Positions 15,961 through 24,290 of a stretch of 64,000 nt of DNA are shown piece by piece (within the stretch, counting starts at the first letter, position 1; each line of letters begins with the position of its first letter). The DNA is from an uncultured Christensenella sp. (lineage in GTDB: Bacteria; Bacillota; Clostridia; Christensenellales; Borkfalkiaceae), in assembly GCA_910586245.1 (NCBI GenBank), contig CAJUFY010000002.1:186001-250000 (forward strand), read 5' to 3'. Below the pieces are notes generated by a model, which was given only the letters and a program-made list of their open reading frames with translations, did no database searches and was not told where the DNA came from. A program made the position numbers and the translations under genes.

Positions 15961-15989
15961 TTGACATAATGTATATTTTCTAATATAAT
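15961..15989 (+). promoter_or_regulatory. Consensus promoter of asnB
   Basis: TTGACA at 15961-15966, 17 bases, TATAAT at 15984-15989. The transcript would carry an 83-base leader. Confidence 0.92.
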
Positions 15990-16012
15990 GAGTAAATAAC
16001 CGATGACGAAAC

Positions 16013-16052
16013 GGCGATTCGTCCCGAAGTTCGCGGGCGGGTCGCCTTTTTT
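16013..16052 (+). promoter_or_regulatory. Terminator-like hairpin in asnB leader
   Basis: Outer stem GGCGA (16013-16017)/TCGCC (16042-16046) and inner CCCG/CGGG, followed at once by six T (16047-16052). It lies between the promoter and the ribosome-binding site of asnB, so it could attenuate transcription. No T-box or known riboswitch signature was recognised. Confidence 0.4.
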
Positions 16053-16078
16053 CACACGAAAAAACGCGGGAGGCGGGT

Positions 16079-17656
16079 ATGTGTTCGATATTTGTTTTAA
16101 CGGGAAAAGACGTTCCTTTGGCGGAAGCGGAGCGCGCGTTTTACGAAACGCTCTCGCGCGGGCCGGACATGAGCCGCATTTACGAAACGCAGACGGGGAT
16201 CGTCGGCTTTCACCGTCTTGCAATCATGGGCTTGAACGCGGCGGGCATGCAGCCGTTTACCCGCGGCAAAAACTTCTGCGTGTGCAACGGCGAACTGTAC
16301 GGCTTCCGGAAAGAGCGCGATTCGCTGGAAGCGAAAGGGTACGAGTTCTGTTCGGACAGCGACTGTGAAATTCTTTTGCCGATGTACGAACTTTACGGAA
16401 CGGATACCTTTGCGAAACTGGACGCCGAATTCGCCTGCGTGATTTACGACGGCGTCAAGCAGGATTATATCGCCGCGCGCGATCCGATCGGAATCCGCCC
16501 GCTGTATTACGGTTACACGGCAGGGGGGAACATCGCGTTTGCGAGCGAACCCAAGAATCTGACGCCGCTGTGCGCAAAGGTGACGCCCTTTCCGCCCGGA
16601 CATTTTTATGCGGATGGAAAATTCACGCGCTACCGCGACGTGACGGCGGTGAAGCAGGTCGTGCGCGGCGGGCTCGACGAAGTGTGCGGCGGAATCCGCG
16701 CGCGGCTTGTAAAAGGGGTGGAAAAGCGGCTGGACGCGGACGCGCCCGTCGGATTTCTGCTTTCGGGCGGGCTCGATTCTTCGCTGGTGTGTGCGATTGC
16801 GGCAAAGCGTTCGCCGAAGAGAATCCGCACCTTCGCCGTGGGCATGAAAAAGGACGCGATCGATTTAAAGTATGCGCGGGAAGCCGCCGACTACATCGGC
16901 AGCGATCATACCGAAATTTACATGACACGGGAAGAGGTGCTCGAATCGCTCGATTTCGTGATCAAATCGCTTGCGACCTTCGATATCACGACGATCCGCG
17001 CGAGCATGGGTATGTATCTGATCTGTAAAAAGATTCACGAAAATTCCGACGTGCGCGTGCTGCTCACGGGGGAAATTTCCGACGAGTTGTTCGGCTACAA
17101 ATATACCGATTTCGCGCCTTCGGCGGAAGCGTTTCAGAAGGAAGCGGAAAAGCGCGTGCGCGAGCTGCACATGTACGACGTTCTGCGCGCCGACCGCTGC
17201 ATTTCGGTCAATTCGCTGGAAGCGCGCGTGCCGTTCGGCGATCTCGATTTCGTCGAATACGTGATGAGCATCGATCCTGCGCTGAAACTGAATACGTACG
17301 GCAAGGGCAAATATCTGCTCCGCCGCGCATTCGAGGGGGAACTCCCGCACGCGCTTTTGTACCGCGAAAAAGCGGCGTTTTCGGACGCGGTCGGTCATTC
17401 GATGGTGGACGATTTAAAGGAATACGCCGAGGCGCGTTACGGCGGCGACTGGGAAACGGTTGCGCAGAAGTACGCTTACCATTGCAAGCCGTTTACCAAA
17501 GAATCGCTGCTGTACCGCGAAATTTTCGAAAAGTATTATCCCCGTCAGGCGGAGATGATCGCGGATTTCTGGATGCCCAACAAAGCGTGGAAGGGGTGCG
17601 ACGTAAACGATCCTTCCGCGCGCGTGCTTTCCAACTACGGCGAAAGCGGAACATAA
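16079..17656 (+). CDS. asnB: Asparagine synthase, glutamine-hydrolysing
   Basis: A 525-residue AsnB-type enzyme. The N-terminal nucleophile hydrolase domain starts MCSIF, with Cys2 as the glutaminase nucleophile after Met removal. The synthetase domain has the PPi loop SGGLDSS near residue 229. It makes asparagine from aspartate, ATP and glutamine-derived ammonia. Length is close to E. coli AsnB (554). AGGCGGG precedes the ATG. It lies just upstream of glnN but is separated by a terminator and has its own consensus promoter, so nitrogen assimilation genes are adjacent but independently transcribed. Confidence 0.93.
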   Translation: MCSIFVLTGKDVPLAEAERAFYETLSRGPDMSRIYETQTGIVGFHRLAIMGLNAAGMQPFTRGKNFCVCNGELYGFRKERDSLEAKGYEFCSDSDCEILLPMYELYGTDTFAKLDAEFACVIYDGVKQDYIAARDPIGIRPLYYGYTAGGNIAFASEPKNLTPLCAKVTPFPPGHFYADGKFTRYRDVTAVKQVVRGGLDEVCGGIRARLVKGVEKRLDADAPVGFLLSGGLDSSLVCAIAAKRSPKRIRTFAVGMKKDAIDLKYAREAADYIGSDHTEIYMTREEVLESLDFVIKSLATFDITTIRASMGMYLICKKIHENSDVRVLLTGEISDELFGYKYTDFAPSAEAFQKEAEKRVRELHMYDVLRADRCISVNSLEARVPFGDLDFVEYVMSIDPALKLNTYGKGKYLLRRAFEGELPHALLYREKAAFSDAVGHSMVDDLKEYAEARYGGDWETVAQKYAYHCKPFTKESLLYREIFEKYYPRQAEMIADFWMPNKAWKGCDVNDPSARVLSNYGESGT

Positions 17657-17687
17657 ACGTGCGCTTATAAACTACATAAAAAAATCG

Positions 17688-17723
17688 AAATCCGCGTTTT
17701 GCCGAAAGGTGCGCGGATTTATT
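17688..17723 (+). terminator. Terminator of asnB
   Basis: Stem AAATCCGCG (17688-17696)/CGCGGATTT (17712-17720). The tail runs directly into the -35 box of the glnN promoter. Confidence 0.75.
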
Positions 17724-17751
17724 TGACTTCCCGCGGTAAAAACCATATAAT
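17723..17751 (+). promoter_or_regulatory. Promoter of glnN
   Basis: TTGACT at 17723-17728, 17 bases, TATAAT at 17746-17751, giving a leader of about 28 bases. Confidence 0.9.
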
Positions 17752-17785
17752 ATCCCTATCACACAGGAGAGCGAAGGAGATGAAT

Positions 17786-19864
17786 ATGAACGTAACCGAA
17801 CTGTTCGGCAGCAACGTGTTTAACGACGAAGTCATGAAAAACCTGTTGCCCAAAGAGGTTTACAAATCGCTGAAAAAGACGATCGAAGAGGGCGAACCGC
17901 TGGATACTTCCATCGCAAGCGCGGTCGCCAACGCGATGAAGGACTGGGCGGTTTCCAAAGGCGCCACGCATTACACGCACTGGTTCCAGCCCCTTACCAA
18001 CCTCACCGCCGAAAAGCACGACAGTTTTATCGAACCCTCGGGCGATAAGGTGATCATGCAGCTTACGGGCAAGAGTTTAATCGTAGGCGAGCCGGACGCT
18101 TCTTCTTTTCCTTCGGGCGGAACCCGCGCGACGAGCGCGGCGCGCGGTTATACCGCGTGGGATCCGACTTCTCCCGCGTTCGTAAAAGAAAACACCCTTT
18201 GCATTCCCACGGTATTCGTATCGTATACGGGCGAAACGCTCGATAAAAAAGCGCCGCTGTTAAAGTCGATGACCGCGCTTGATTTACAGGCAAAGCGCCT
18301 TTTGAAGCTGTTCGGCATCGATTGCAGAAAAGTTTCCACCACGGTGGGCCCCGAACAGGAATACTTCCTCGTGGACGAAGAAGTTTTTGCGCAGCGGAAG
18401 GATTTGTTCCTGACGGGCAGAACGCTGTTCGGCGCGCTCCCTTCGCGGGGGCAGGAGCTGGAAGACCATTACTTCGGCGCGTTGAAAACCCGCATTGCGG
18501 ACTATATGCGCGATCTCGACGAAACGCTCTGGAGCTTCGGGATTTTTGCCAAAACGGAACACAACGAAGTCGCGCCTGCACAGCACGAACTCGCGCCGAT
18601 CTTTACGACGACGAACGTCGCGGTGGACGACAACCAGCTCACGATGGAGCTGATGAAAAAGGTGGCGAAAAAGCACGGCATGGTTTGCTTGCTGCACGAA
18701 AAACCCTTCGAGGGTGTCAACGGCAGCGGTAAACATAACAACTGGTCGCTTTCCACCGATACGGGGATCAACCTGCTTGATCCGGGCGATACGCCCGAAA
18801 CGAACACCCGTTTCATGCTCATTCTCGCTTGCGTGATCGCGGCGGTAGACCGCTATCAGGGAATCCTGCGCGCGTGCGTGGCTTCCGCGGGGAACGACCA
18901 CCGTCTGGGCGCGAACGAAGCGCCGCCCGCGATTATTTCGGTGTACCTCGGCGATCAGCTCGGCGCGATCGTAGACAGCATCGTACTGGGCAGGGAATAC
19001 GTGCCGAAAAAGGCGATTCCCGGTTCGATCGGCGTGCCCGAATCGCCTATTTTCCCGATCGACACGACGGACAGAAACCGTACTTCTCCCTTTGCGTTCA
19101 CGGGCAATAAATTCGAATTCCGTATGCTCGGCTCGCAGGCTTCCGTCGCCGATCCCAACATCGTGCTCAACACGATCGCGGCGCAGACGTTTTCGGAGGC
19201 GGTGGAGGAACTTTCGGGCGCGAAAGATTTTGAAAAAGCGTGCAAAGAATACACGGCGAAGCTGTTGAAAAAACACCACCGCATTATTTTCAACTACAAC
19301 GGCTACGGCCCCGACTGGGAACCGGAAGCGGAGCGCAGAGGGCTTCTCAACAATAAGACGACGGCGGACGCCGTTCCCGAATTTTTCAAGCAGGAGAACA
19401 TCGACGTGTTCGTGCGTCAGGGCGTTTATACCGAAAAGGAAGTCGTCGCCCGCGCGAACATTCAGCTCGAAAATTACGTAAAAACCATCAATATCGAAGC
19501 GTTGACCATGATCGAAATGGCAAAGCAGGATATTTATCCCGCAGTCAACGGCTACGTGGCGGAATTGTGTTCGGTCATCGCCGCCAAACGCGCGGTCAGC
19601 GAAAAGATCGCCTGCAAAAACGATCTTGCGCTTGCCGAAACGCTCGCCCGCATGAACGACGCGATGGCGGACGCGGTAAAGAAGCTTGAAAACGATCTTT
19701 CGGAAGTGCCCGAAGGGGAAACGGCGGCTTCCCGCAAGATGGCGCACGTCATCGTGCCCGACATGGAAGAAGTCCGCCGCTGCGCCGACGGGATGGAAAA
19801 ACTCTGTTCGAAGGATTATTGGCCCTATCCCGGGTATACCGATCTGTTGTACAGCGTAAAATAA
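17786..19864 (+). CDS. glnN: Glutamine synthetase, type III
   Basis: A 692-residue GSIII enzyme, condensing glutamate and ammonia with ATP. Family hallmarks are FTHWF-like THWFQP, the catalytic GPEQEYFLVD, KTEHNEVAPAQHE, HEKPFEGVNGSGKHNNWS and NRTSPFAFTGNKFEFR. The length fits GSIII (about 690-730), clearly distinct from the 440-residue GSI. Two ATGs lie near the start: AAGGAG at 17773-17778 is too close to ATG 17780 but ideally seven bases before ATG 17786, which I chose. It is monocistronic between its promoter and a terminator. Confidence 0.95.
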   Translation: MNVTELFGSNVFNDEVMKNLLPKEVYKSLKKTIEEGEPLDTSIASAVANAMKDWAVSKGATHYTHWFQPLTNLTAEKHDSFIEPSGDKVIMQLTGKSLIVGEPDASSFPSGGTRATSAARGYTAWDPTSPAFVKENTLCIPTVFVSYTGETLDKKAPLLKSMTALDLQAKRLLKLFGIDCRKVSTTVGPEQEYFLVDEEVFAQRKDLFLTGRTLFGALPSRGQELEDHYFGALKTRIADYMRDLDETLWSFGIFAKTEHNEVAPAQHELAPIFTTTNVAVDDNQLTMELMKKVAKKHGMVCLLHEKPFEGVNGSGKHNNWSLSTDTGINLLDPGDTPETNTRFMLILACVIAAVDRYQGILRACVASAGNDHRLGANEAPPAIISVYLGDQLGAIVDSIVLGREYVPKKAIPGSIGVPESPIFPIDTTDRNRTSPFAFTGNKFEFRMLGSQASVADPNIVLNTIAAQTFSEAVEELSGAKDFEKACKEYTAKLLKKHHRIIFNYNGYGPDWEPEAERRGLLNNKTTADAVPEFFKQENIDVFVRQGVYTEKEVVARANIQLENYVKTINIEALTMIEMAKQDIYPAVNGYVAELCSVIAAKRAVSEKIACKNDLALAETLARMNDAMADAVKKLENDLSEVPEGETAASRKMAHVIVPDMEEVRRCADGMEKLCSKDYWPYPGYTDLLYSVK

Positions 19865-19873
19865 AGCGTAAGC

Positions 19874-19900
19874 AAAAAGCGCCCTGCGGGGCGCTTTTTT
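19874..19900. terminator. Bidirectional terminator (glnN / XRE gene)
   Basis: AAAAAGCGCC, short loop and GGCGCTTTTTT form a hairpin with runs on both sides, serving glnN and the convergent XRE gene. Confidence 0.9.
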
Positions 19901-20111
19901 ACGTTTCTTCGTTCCATTCCACGAGTTCGTCGAGCGTCACGTCGAATATTTTCGCAAGACGGCACAGCGTCAGGACGTCGGGCGTGCTGTACCCGTTTTC
20001 GTAGTTAGAAATCAAACTCTTTTTGCCGAACAGTTTTTTGGCAAGTTCTTCTTGCGTCAGTCCCATTTGTTTTCGATAAAATTTGATGTTTTCTGCAATT
20101 TTCGTTTTCAT
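19899..20111 (-). CDS. Small XRE-family repressor
   Basis: A 70-residue protein that is little more than a Cro/C1-type helix-turn-helix (residues 5-62: KFYRKQMGLTQEELAKKLF, then SLISNYENG). The start is ATG 20111; a longer reading to 20243 would encode the divergent promoter and both operators. Upstream lie two copies of a 17-base palindrome (20125-20141 and 20155-20171), one inside the divergent promoter, so the protein probably represses itself and the zinc-ribbon gene (inference). No clear Shine-Dalgarno sequence is visible. Confidence 0.85.
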   Translation of the reverse strand: MKTKIAENIKFYRKQMGLTQEELAKKLFGKKSLISNYENGYSTPDVLTLCRLAKIFDVTLDELVEWNEET

Positions 20112-20116
20112 TTCAC

Positions 20117-20144
20117 TTGACAAAGTACAAGCAACTTGTATAAT
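20117..20144 (+). promoter_or_regulatory. Promoter of zinc-ribbon membrane gene
   Basis: TTGACA at 20117-20122, a 16-base spacer and TATAAT at 20139-20144. Operator 1 fills the spacer and overlaps the -10 box. Confidence 0.85.
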
Positions 20145-20171
20145 ATAATCAAAAGTACAAGTAACTTGTAC
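20125..20171. promoter_or_regulatory. Paired XRE operators, 30 bp apart
   Basis: Operator 2 (20155-20171) is the perfect inverted repeat GTACAAG-TAA-CTTGTAC. Operator 1 (20125-20141) is GTACAAG-CAA-CTTGTAT. Centres are 30 bp apart, close to three helical turns, so two dimers would sit on the same face of the DNA. They lie between the divergent XRE and zinc-ribbon genes. Confidence 0.8.
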
Positions 20172-20186
20172 AAAAGGAGAAATATT

Positions 20187-20519
20187 ATGTATTGTGGAAA
20201 TTGCGGAAGAGAAATCGACGACCGTGCCGCTGTATGTCCGCATTGCGGGGTTGCCGTAATGCGTTCAGAGGAAAAAAAGGGCGTGAACGGTCTTGGCATC
20301 GCGGGATTCGTCGTGAGTTTGTTGTCGCTTTGGCTGGGGCTTTATTTTTGTATCGCTTCCGTCGTCGGTCTGGTTCTGAGCGCCGTCGCCGTTGCGAAGC
20401 GCGAAAAATATTCGCTCGGCGGACTTGCGATCGCGGGGCTCGTTATCAGTATCGTAACGCTCGTGATCTGGGGCTTGGTCTGGATCATCGTAGGGGCGGC
20501 GATTATTTCGGCCATATAA
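20187..20519 (+). CDS. Zinc-ribbon membrane protein, DUF4190-like
   Basis: A 110-residue protein with an N-terminal zinc ribbon (Cys3, Cys6, Cys17, Cys20) followed by Gly-rich hydrophobic segments at about 34-70 and 79-110. The IAGFVVSLL...AVAKREKYSLGGLAIAGLV spacing is typical of DUF4190-type membrane proteins. Function is unknown. AAGGAG at 20174-20179 fixes the start. It diverges from the small XRE gene and is probably its regulatory target. A terminator follows at once. Confidence 0.85.
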   Translation: MYCGNCGREIDDRAAVCPHCGVAVMRSEEKKGVNGLGIAGFVVSLLSLWLGLYFCIASVVGLVLSAVAVAKREKYSLGGLAIAGLVISIVTLVIWGLVWIIVGAAIISAI

Positions 20520-20525
20520 CTTGGT

Positions 20526-20555
20526 AAAAGAATCCCGCGGTTGCGGGATTCTTTT
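20526..20555 (+). terminator. Terminator of zinc-ribbon gene
   Basis: AAAAGAATCCCGC, loop, GCGGGATTCTTTT; a perfect 13-base stem. Confidence 0.9.
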
Positions 20556-20622
20556 GCAGTCGGAAAAATATTGTTGACAAAATTTTTCGATTATAGTAAT
20601 CTGTTTGTAAGAGGTTAAACAG

Positions 20623-21069
20623 ATGAATTCCATGAAAGTCAACGTAAAAAAACTCAACGAAAACGCAAAGCTACCCGTATACGGATCGCCGTATGCGGCA
20701 GGCGCGGATTTATACGCGTGCGAAGATACGCCCGTGGAAATTCCCGCGGGGCAGACCAGATTCATTCATACGGGAATCGCGATCGAGCTACCGCTCGGTA
20801 CGGTCGGGCTCGTATACGCGCGCAGCGGACTTGCCTGCAAACAGGACTTAGCGCCCGCGAATAAAGTGGGCGTGGTGGATTGCGACTACCGCGGCGAGGT
20901 GATGATTGCGCTGCATAACCACGGGCAGGAATCCCGCACGGTGTGCGGCGGAGACCGCATCGCGCAGCTTCTGGTCGCGCCCTATTACGCCGTCGAATTT
21001 TCGGAAGCGGAAACGCTTTCCGAAACGGTGCGCGGTGCGGGCGGGTTCGGCTCCACGGGGAAAAACTGA
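20623..21069 (+). CDS. dut: dUTP diphosphatase
   Basis: A 148-residue trimeric dUTPase, hydrolysing dUTP to dUMP and keeping uracil out of DNA. The conserved motifs are all present: AGADLYA, ARSGLA, the catalytic NKVGVVDCDYRGE, GDRIAQLLV and the C-terminal RGAGGFGSTG that closes over the active site. ATG 20623 fits AGAGG better than ATG 20632. A TTGACA lies at 20574-20579, but the matching -10 is not clear. The stop overlaps the trmB ATG. Confidence 0.95.
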   Translation: MNSMKVNVKKLNENAKLPVYGSPYAAGADLYACEDTPVEIPAGQTRFIHTGIAIELPLGTVGLVYARSGLACKQDLAPANKVGVVDCDYRGEVMIALHNHGQESRTVCGGDRIAQLLVAPYYAVEFSEAETLSETVRGAGGFGSTGKN

Positions 21070-21749
21070 TGCGCATGCGCAGAAAGCGCAATCTGGAACC
21101 CCGCATGCAAGCGTGCGCGGACGTTCTGATTGCGCGGGGCAGACCTTGCCTCAATTTAAAGGAAGCGGCGGAGCGTTACCGCAATACGGTGGATTACGCC
21201 GAACTTTTCGGGAACGGTAATCCCGTCGAGTTGGAAGTCGGTTGCGGCAACGGCGGGTTTATCGCCGAGCTTGCAAAGCGCAACCCCGCCGTAAACTATC
21301 TTGCGGCGGAAATGTGCGACAACGTGGCGCTCACCGCCATGGAGCGGATCAAAGGGGAAGGCATTCCCAACGTGCGCTTTTTGAACGTTCCCGCCGAGAT
21401 TCTGGAATGCAGTCTGCCCGCAAACAGCGTGCGGAAAATATATCTGAATTTTTCGACGCCGCTGCCCGAAAAAAATCGCGAAAAACAGCGGCTCACCGCG
21501 CCGCGGTTTCTTGCGATTTATTTCCGTTTGCTCGTGTCCGGCGGGGAGATCGTGCAAAAGACGGACAGCGAACAATTCTTCGACTATTCGCTCGAACAGT
21601 TTGCGCAAAACGGCTACGCCGTGAAGGACGTTACGCGCGATCTGCACCGTAGCGCATACGTAAGCGAAAATATCGTGACGGAGTACGAACGGAAATTTCT
21701 CGCGCAGGGACTGCCGATCTTCCGCGCGGTTGCCGTAAAAACCGAATGA
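21069..21749 (+). CDS. trmB: TrmB-family tRNA (m7G46) methyltransferase, variant motif
   Basis: A 226-residue Rossmann methyltransferase that should place m7G at position 46 of tRNA using SAM. The SAM-binding EVGCGNGGF lies at 55-64, the C-terminal TEYERKF near 204-210 keeps the substrate Thr/Glu pair, and overall length fits. The diagnostic NF[SP]DPWPK..H..RR segment reads NFSTPLPEKNREKQRLT (127-143), losing the Asp, Trp and His of the motif. ATG 21069 overlaps the dut stop (TGATG), so the two are translationally coupled. Confidence 0.85.
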   Translation: MRMRRKRNLEPRMQACADVLIARGRPCLNLKEAAERYRNTVDYAELFGNGNPVELEVGCGNGGFIAELAKRNPAVNYLAAEMCDNVALTAMERIKGEGIPNVRFLNVPAEILECSLPANSVRKIYLNFSTPLPEKNREKQRLTAPRFLAIYFRLLVSGGEIVQKTDSEQFFDYSLEQFAQNGYAVKDVTRDLHRSAYVSENIVTEYERKFLAQGLPIFRAVAVKTE

Positions 21750-21752
21750 ACC

Positions 21753-21788
21753 AAACCGCCCGCCGGTAATTCCGGCGGGCGGGTTTTT
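21753..21788. terminator. Bidirectional terminator (trmB / radA)
   Basis: Stem GCCCGCCGG/CCGGCGGGC with a TAATT loop, flanked by AAACC on one side and GGGTTTTT on the other. Confidence 0.88.
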
Positions 21789-21790
21789 AC

Positions 21791-23152
21791 TCAGTTGGGC
21801 AGTACCGCTTTGATCATTTGCGATACGAACGACACGGGCACGAGTTCGATTTTATCTTTGAATTTTTCGCACGATTTCATATTTTTGGCGGGGAGGACGA
21901 CGCGTTTGAACCCCATTTTCAGACATTCGTTCACGCGCTTATCGGCAAAATTCACGCCGCGCACTTCGCCCGTGAGTCCGACTTCGCCGAACACCGCCGT
22001 AAATCGGTCGATCGGGCGCATTTTTTCGGCGCTCGCAAGGGCGGCACAAACGGCAAGGTCGGCGCTCGGCTCGTTGAGTTTCATGCCGCCCATGGCGTTC
22101 AGATAGATATCCTGCGTGCCGAGCGGCAGCCCGCACCGCTTTTCAAGCACCGCGATCAAAACCGCAAGGCGGTTGAAATCGACGCCGAGGGGCATTCTGC
22201 GCGGAAGACCGTACGCCGTTTTGCACATGAGCGTCTGAATTTCCACCATCATGCAGCGGTTGCCCGTTTCGCTCGGCGTGACCGCCGCGCCCGCCGCTTC
22301 CCCGCGCATGTCCGAAAGGAAGAGAGAGGAATAGTCCGAAAGACCGTATATGCCTTCGCCCGTCATTTCGAACACGCCCACCTCCTGTACCGATCCGAAA
22401 CGGTTTTTGACCGCGCGCAGGATTTTAAAGTTTTCCGTCCGCTCGCCCTCGAAGTAGAGCACCGCGTCCATAATATGTTCCAGTACTTTGGGGCCGGCAA
22501 GCGTGCCTTCTTTCGTCACGTGTCCCACGATAAAAAAGGTGATGCCTCTGGATTTTGCAATGCGCATGAGCTTGCTCGCGCATTCCCGCACCTGCCCCAC
22601 GCTGCCCGAAGAGGAGGATAGCGCGTCGGTATACACTGCCTGAATGGAGTCGATCACCACGTATTCCGCTTCGTAAAAGGCGGGTTCCGCGTCGTCGAGG
22701 TTGGTTTCGTTCAAAAGAAGCAGATTGTCGGAATTCAGACCCAGCCGCTCGCAGCGGAGTTTCACCTGCGAACAGCTCTCTTCCGCCGAAAGATATAACA
22801 CTTTATGTGCTTTGGCAAGGTGCGCCGAAACCTGCGTGAGGAGCGTGGACTTTCCCACGCCCGGATCGCCGCCCACGAGCACGAGCGACCCGCGCACGAT
22901 GCCTCCGCCAAGCACGACGTCCAGTTCGGGGATGCCCGAAGAAACGCGTTCGTATTTTTCGTATACGACCTGCGAAAGGGGGAGCGGTCTTGCGTTCGAA
23001 CGGAACGCGCCCTTCGTTTTAACGGAAGCCGCGGGCGCAACCGCTTCTTCGATCAGGGTATTGAATTTGCCGCAGTCGGGGCATCTGCCCAGCCATTTCG
23101 GCGACGCGTATCCGCATTCGTTGCATACGAACTGTGTGGTTGATTTTGCCAT
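21791..23152 (-). CDS. radA: DNA repair protein RadA
   Basis: A 453-residue RadA/Sms. It has an N-terminal zinc finger (Cys9, Cys12, Cys23, Cys26), a RecA-like core with GGDPGVGKSTL near residue 93, the RadA-specific KNRFG motif, and a C-terminal Lon-protease-like domain. It promotes branch migration of recombination intermediates. GAGGACGG precedes the ATG. It is last gene of the minus-strand run rqcP-ispDF-radA, 16 bases after ispDF. Confidence 0.96.
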   Translation of the reverse strand: MAKSTTQFVCNECGYASPKWLGRCPDCGKFNTLIEEAVAPAASVKTKGAFRSNARPLPLSQVVYEKYERVSSGIPELDVVLGGGIVRGSLVLVGGDPGVGKSTLLTQVSAHLAKAHKVLYLSAEESCSQVKLRCERLGLNSDNLLLLNETNLDDAEPAFYEAEYVVIDSIQAVYTDALSSSSGSVGQVRECASKLMRIAKSRGITFFIVGHVTKEGTLAGPKVLEHIMDAVLYFEGERTENFKILRAVKNRFGSVQEVGVFEMTGEGIYGLSDYSSLFLSDMRGEAAGAAVTPSETGNRCMMVEIQTLMCKTAYGLPRRMPLGVDFNRLAVLIAVLEKRCGLPLGTQDIYLNAMGGMKLNEPSADLAVCAALASAEKMRPIDRFTAVFGEVGLTGEVRGVNFADKRVNECLKMGFKRVVLPAKNMKSCEKFKDKIELVPVSFVSQMIKAVLPN

Positions 23153-23168
23153 ACCGTCCTCTCATCCG

Positions 23169-24290
23169 TTATTTTGTCAGCAAAACCGTTGCGTAAACGG
23201 TGATGCCTTTTTTTTCGCCGACGTAGCCGAGTTTTTCGTTCGTACCCGCCGCGATTCCGATTGCGTCGCGCGGAATTGACAACGCCCTCGCAAGATTTTC
23301 CCGCATTGCCTGGATATACGGGGAAAGACGCGGCGTTTCCGCAAGGACGGAAACGCTGATATTTTTCACCGCGTAGCCCGCGCTTTTCAGTTTATCCGTC
23401 GTTTCGGCAAGCAGTTCCATGCTGTCTGCGCCGCGGTATTTTTCGTCGGTATCGGGGAAGTAGTAGCCGATGTCCCTGAGTCCCGCCGCAGAAAGCAGCG
23501 CGTCCATCAGCGCGTGTACGAGGACGTCGCCGTCGCTGTGCGCTTTCAGGATTTTTTCGGAAGGGATTCTGACGCCGCCCAGCGTGATAAAGTTGATCAA
23601 CGGTGCGCCTTCGCCTTCCGCGTAGAACGCGTGCGTGTCCGTTCCGAAGCCGACCCGTTCCGCGGGCGCGAAATCTTCCGCATACGTGAGTTTGCGATTG
23701 GAACGCTCCCCCGTAAAAATGCGGGGCGGCGCGACGTAGCGTGCATACACGCCGCTTTCGTCGGTAAATTCGCGGTGTTCCGCAAACGCTTTTTCGTATG
23801 CGCCCAGCAGTCGGTCGCGGTAAAATCCCTGCGGCGTCTGCACGGCGTAAACTTGCTCGCGCGGGAGCGTCGATTGAACGGAGCCGTTTTCGGCGAGTAC
23901 GACGGTATCCGTTACGGGCAGCGCGCACACGCCGCTGCCGTATTGCCGCACGCTTGCAATGCAGTCGGCAATGATCTTCGGCGTCAGAAAGGGGCGCGCA
24001 CCGTCGTGCACGAGCACGATTTCGCCTTGCGCTTTCAGGAGCGCGTTGTAAACGCTTTGGGCGCGGGTATCGCCGCCGCGCACGCAACGGGCGCGTTCGG
24101 GCAGAAGGGGGAGAATGCGCGCTTCGTCCTCTTCCGCGCAGGCGACGAGGATTTCGTCGATTTCCGCCTGCGCGAACGCGCTGAGCGAGCGGCATAAAAC
24201 GGGCATTCCGTCCAGCTCGCGCAACACTTTGTTTTCGCGAAAGCCCGCGCGCGTTCCCTTGCCTGCGGCGCACACGATTGCGCTGATCAC
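23169..24290 (-). CDS. ispDF: Bifunctional IspD-IspF (MEP pathway)
   Basis: A 373-residue fusion of two isoprenoid enzymes. Residues 1 to about 210 are IspD (MEP cytidylyltransferase), with AAGKGTRAG near 8-16 and VHDGARPF. About 212 to the end is IspF (MECDP synthase), starting VGFGTDTHAF with its Asp-x-His metal site, then HSDGDVLVHALMDALL. The enzyme acting between them (IspE) is not in the window; dxr is at 44153. No stop or start separates the two halves. The start overlaps the rqcP stop by ATGA. Fused IspDF is best known from alpha- and epsilonproteobacteria and is less usual in Bacillota. Confidence 0.95.
   Translation of the reverse strand: MISAIVCAAGKGTRAGFRENKVLRELDGMPVLCRSLSAFAQAEIDEILVACAEEDEARILPLLPERARCVRGGDTRAQSVYNALLKAQGEIVLVHDGARPFLTPKIIADCIASVRQYGSGVCALPVTDTVVLAENGSVQSTLPREQVYAVQTPQGFYRDRLLGAYEKAFAEHREFTDESGVYARYVAPPRIFTGERSNRKLTYAEDFAPAERVGFGTDTHAFYAEGEGAPLINFITLGGVRIPSEKILKAHSDGDVLVHALMDALLSAAGLRDIGYYFPDTDEKYRGADSMELLAETTDKLKSAGYAVKNISVSVLAETPRLSPYIQAMRENLARALSIPRDAIGIAAGTNEKLGYVGEKKGITVYATVLLTK

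Noticed and set aside
18284..19747. 487-codon minus-strand open frame
   Set aside because: Antisense shadow of glnN with no recognisable domain or RBS.
20112..20243. Longer N-terminus for the small XRE repressor
   Set aside because: Would encode the divergent promoter and both operators; the helix-turn-helix starts right after ATG 20111.
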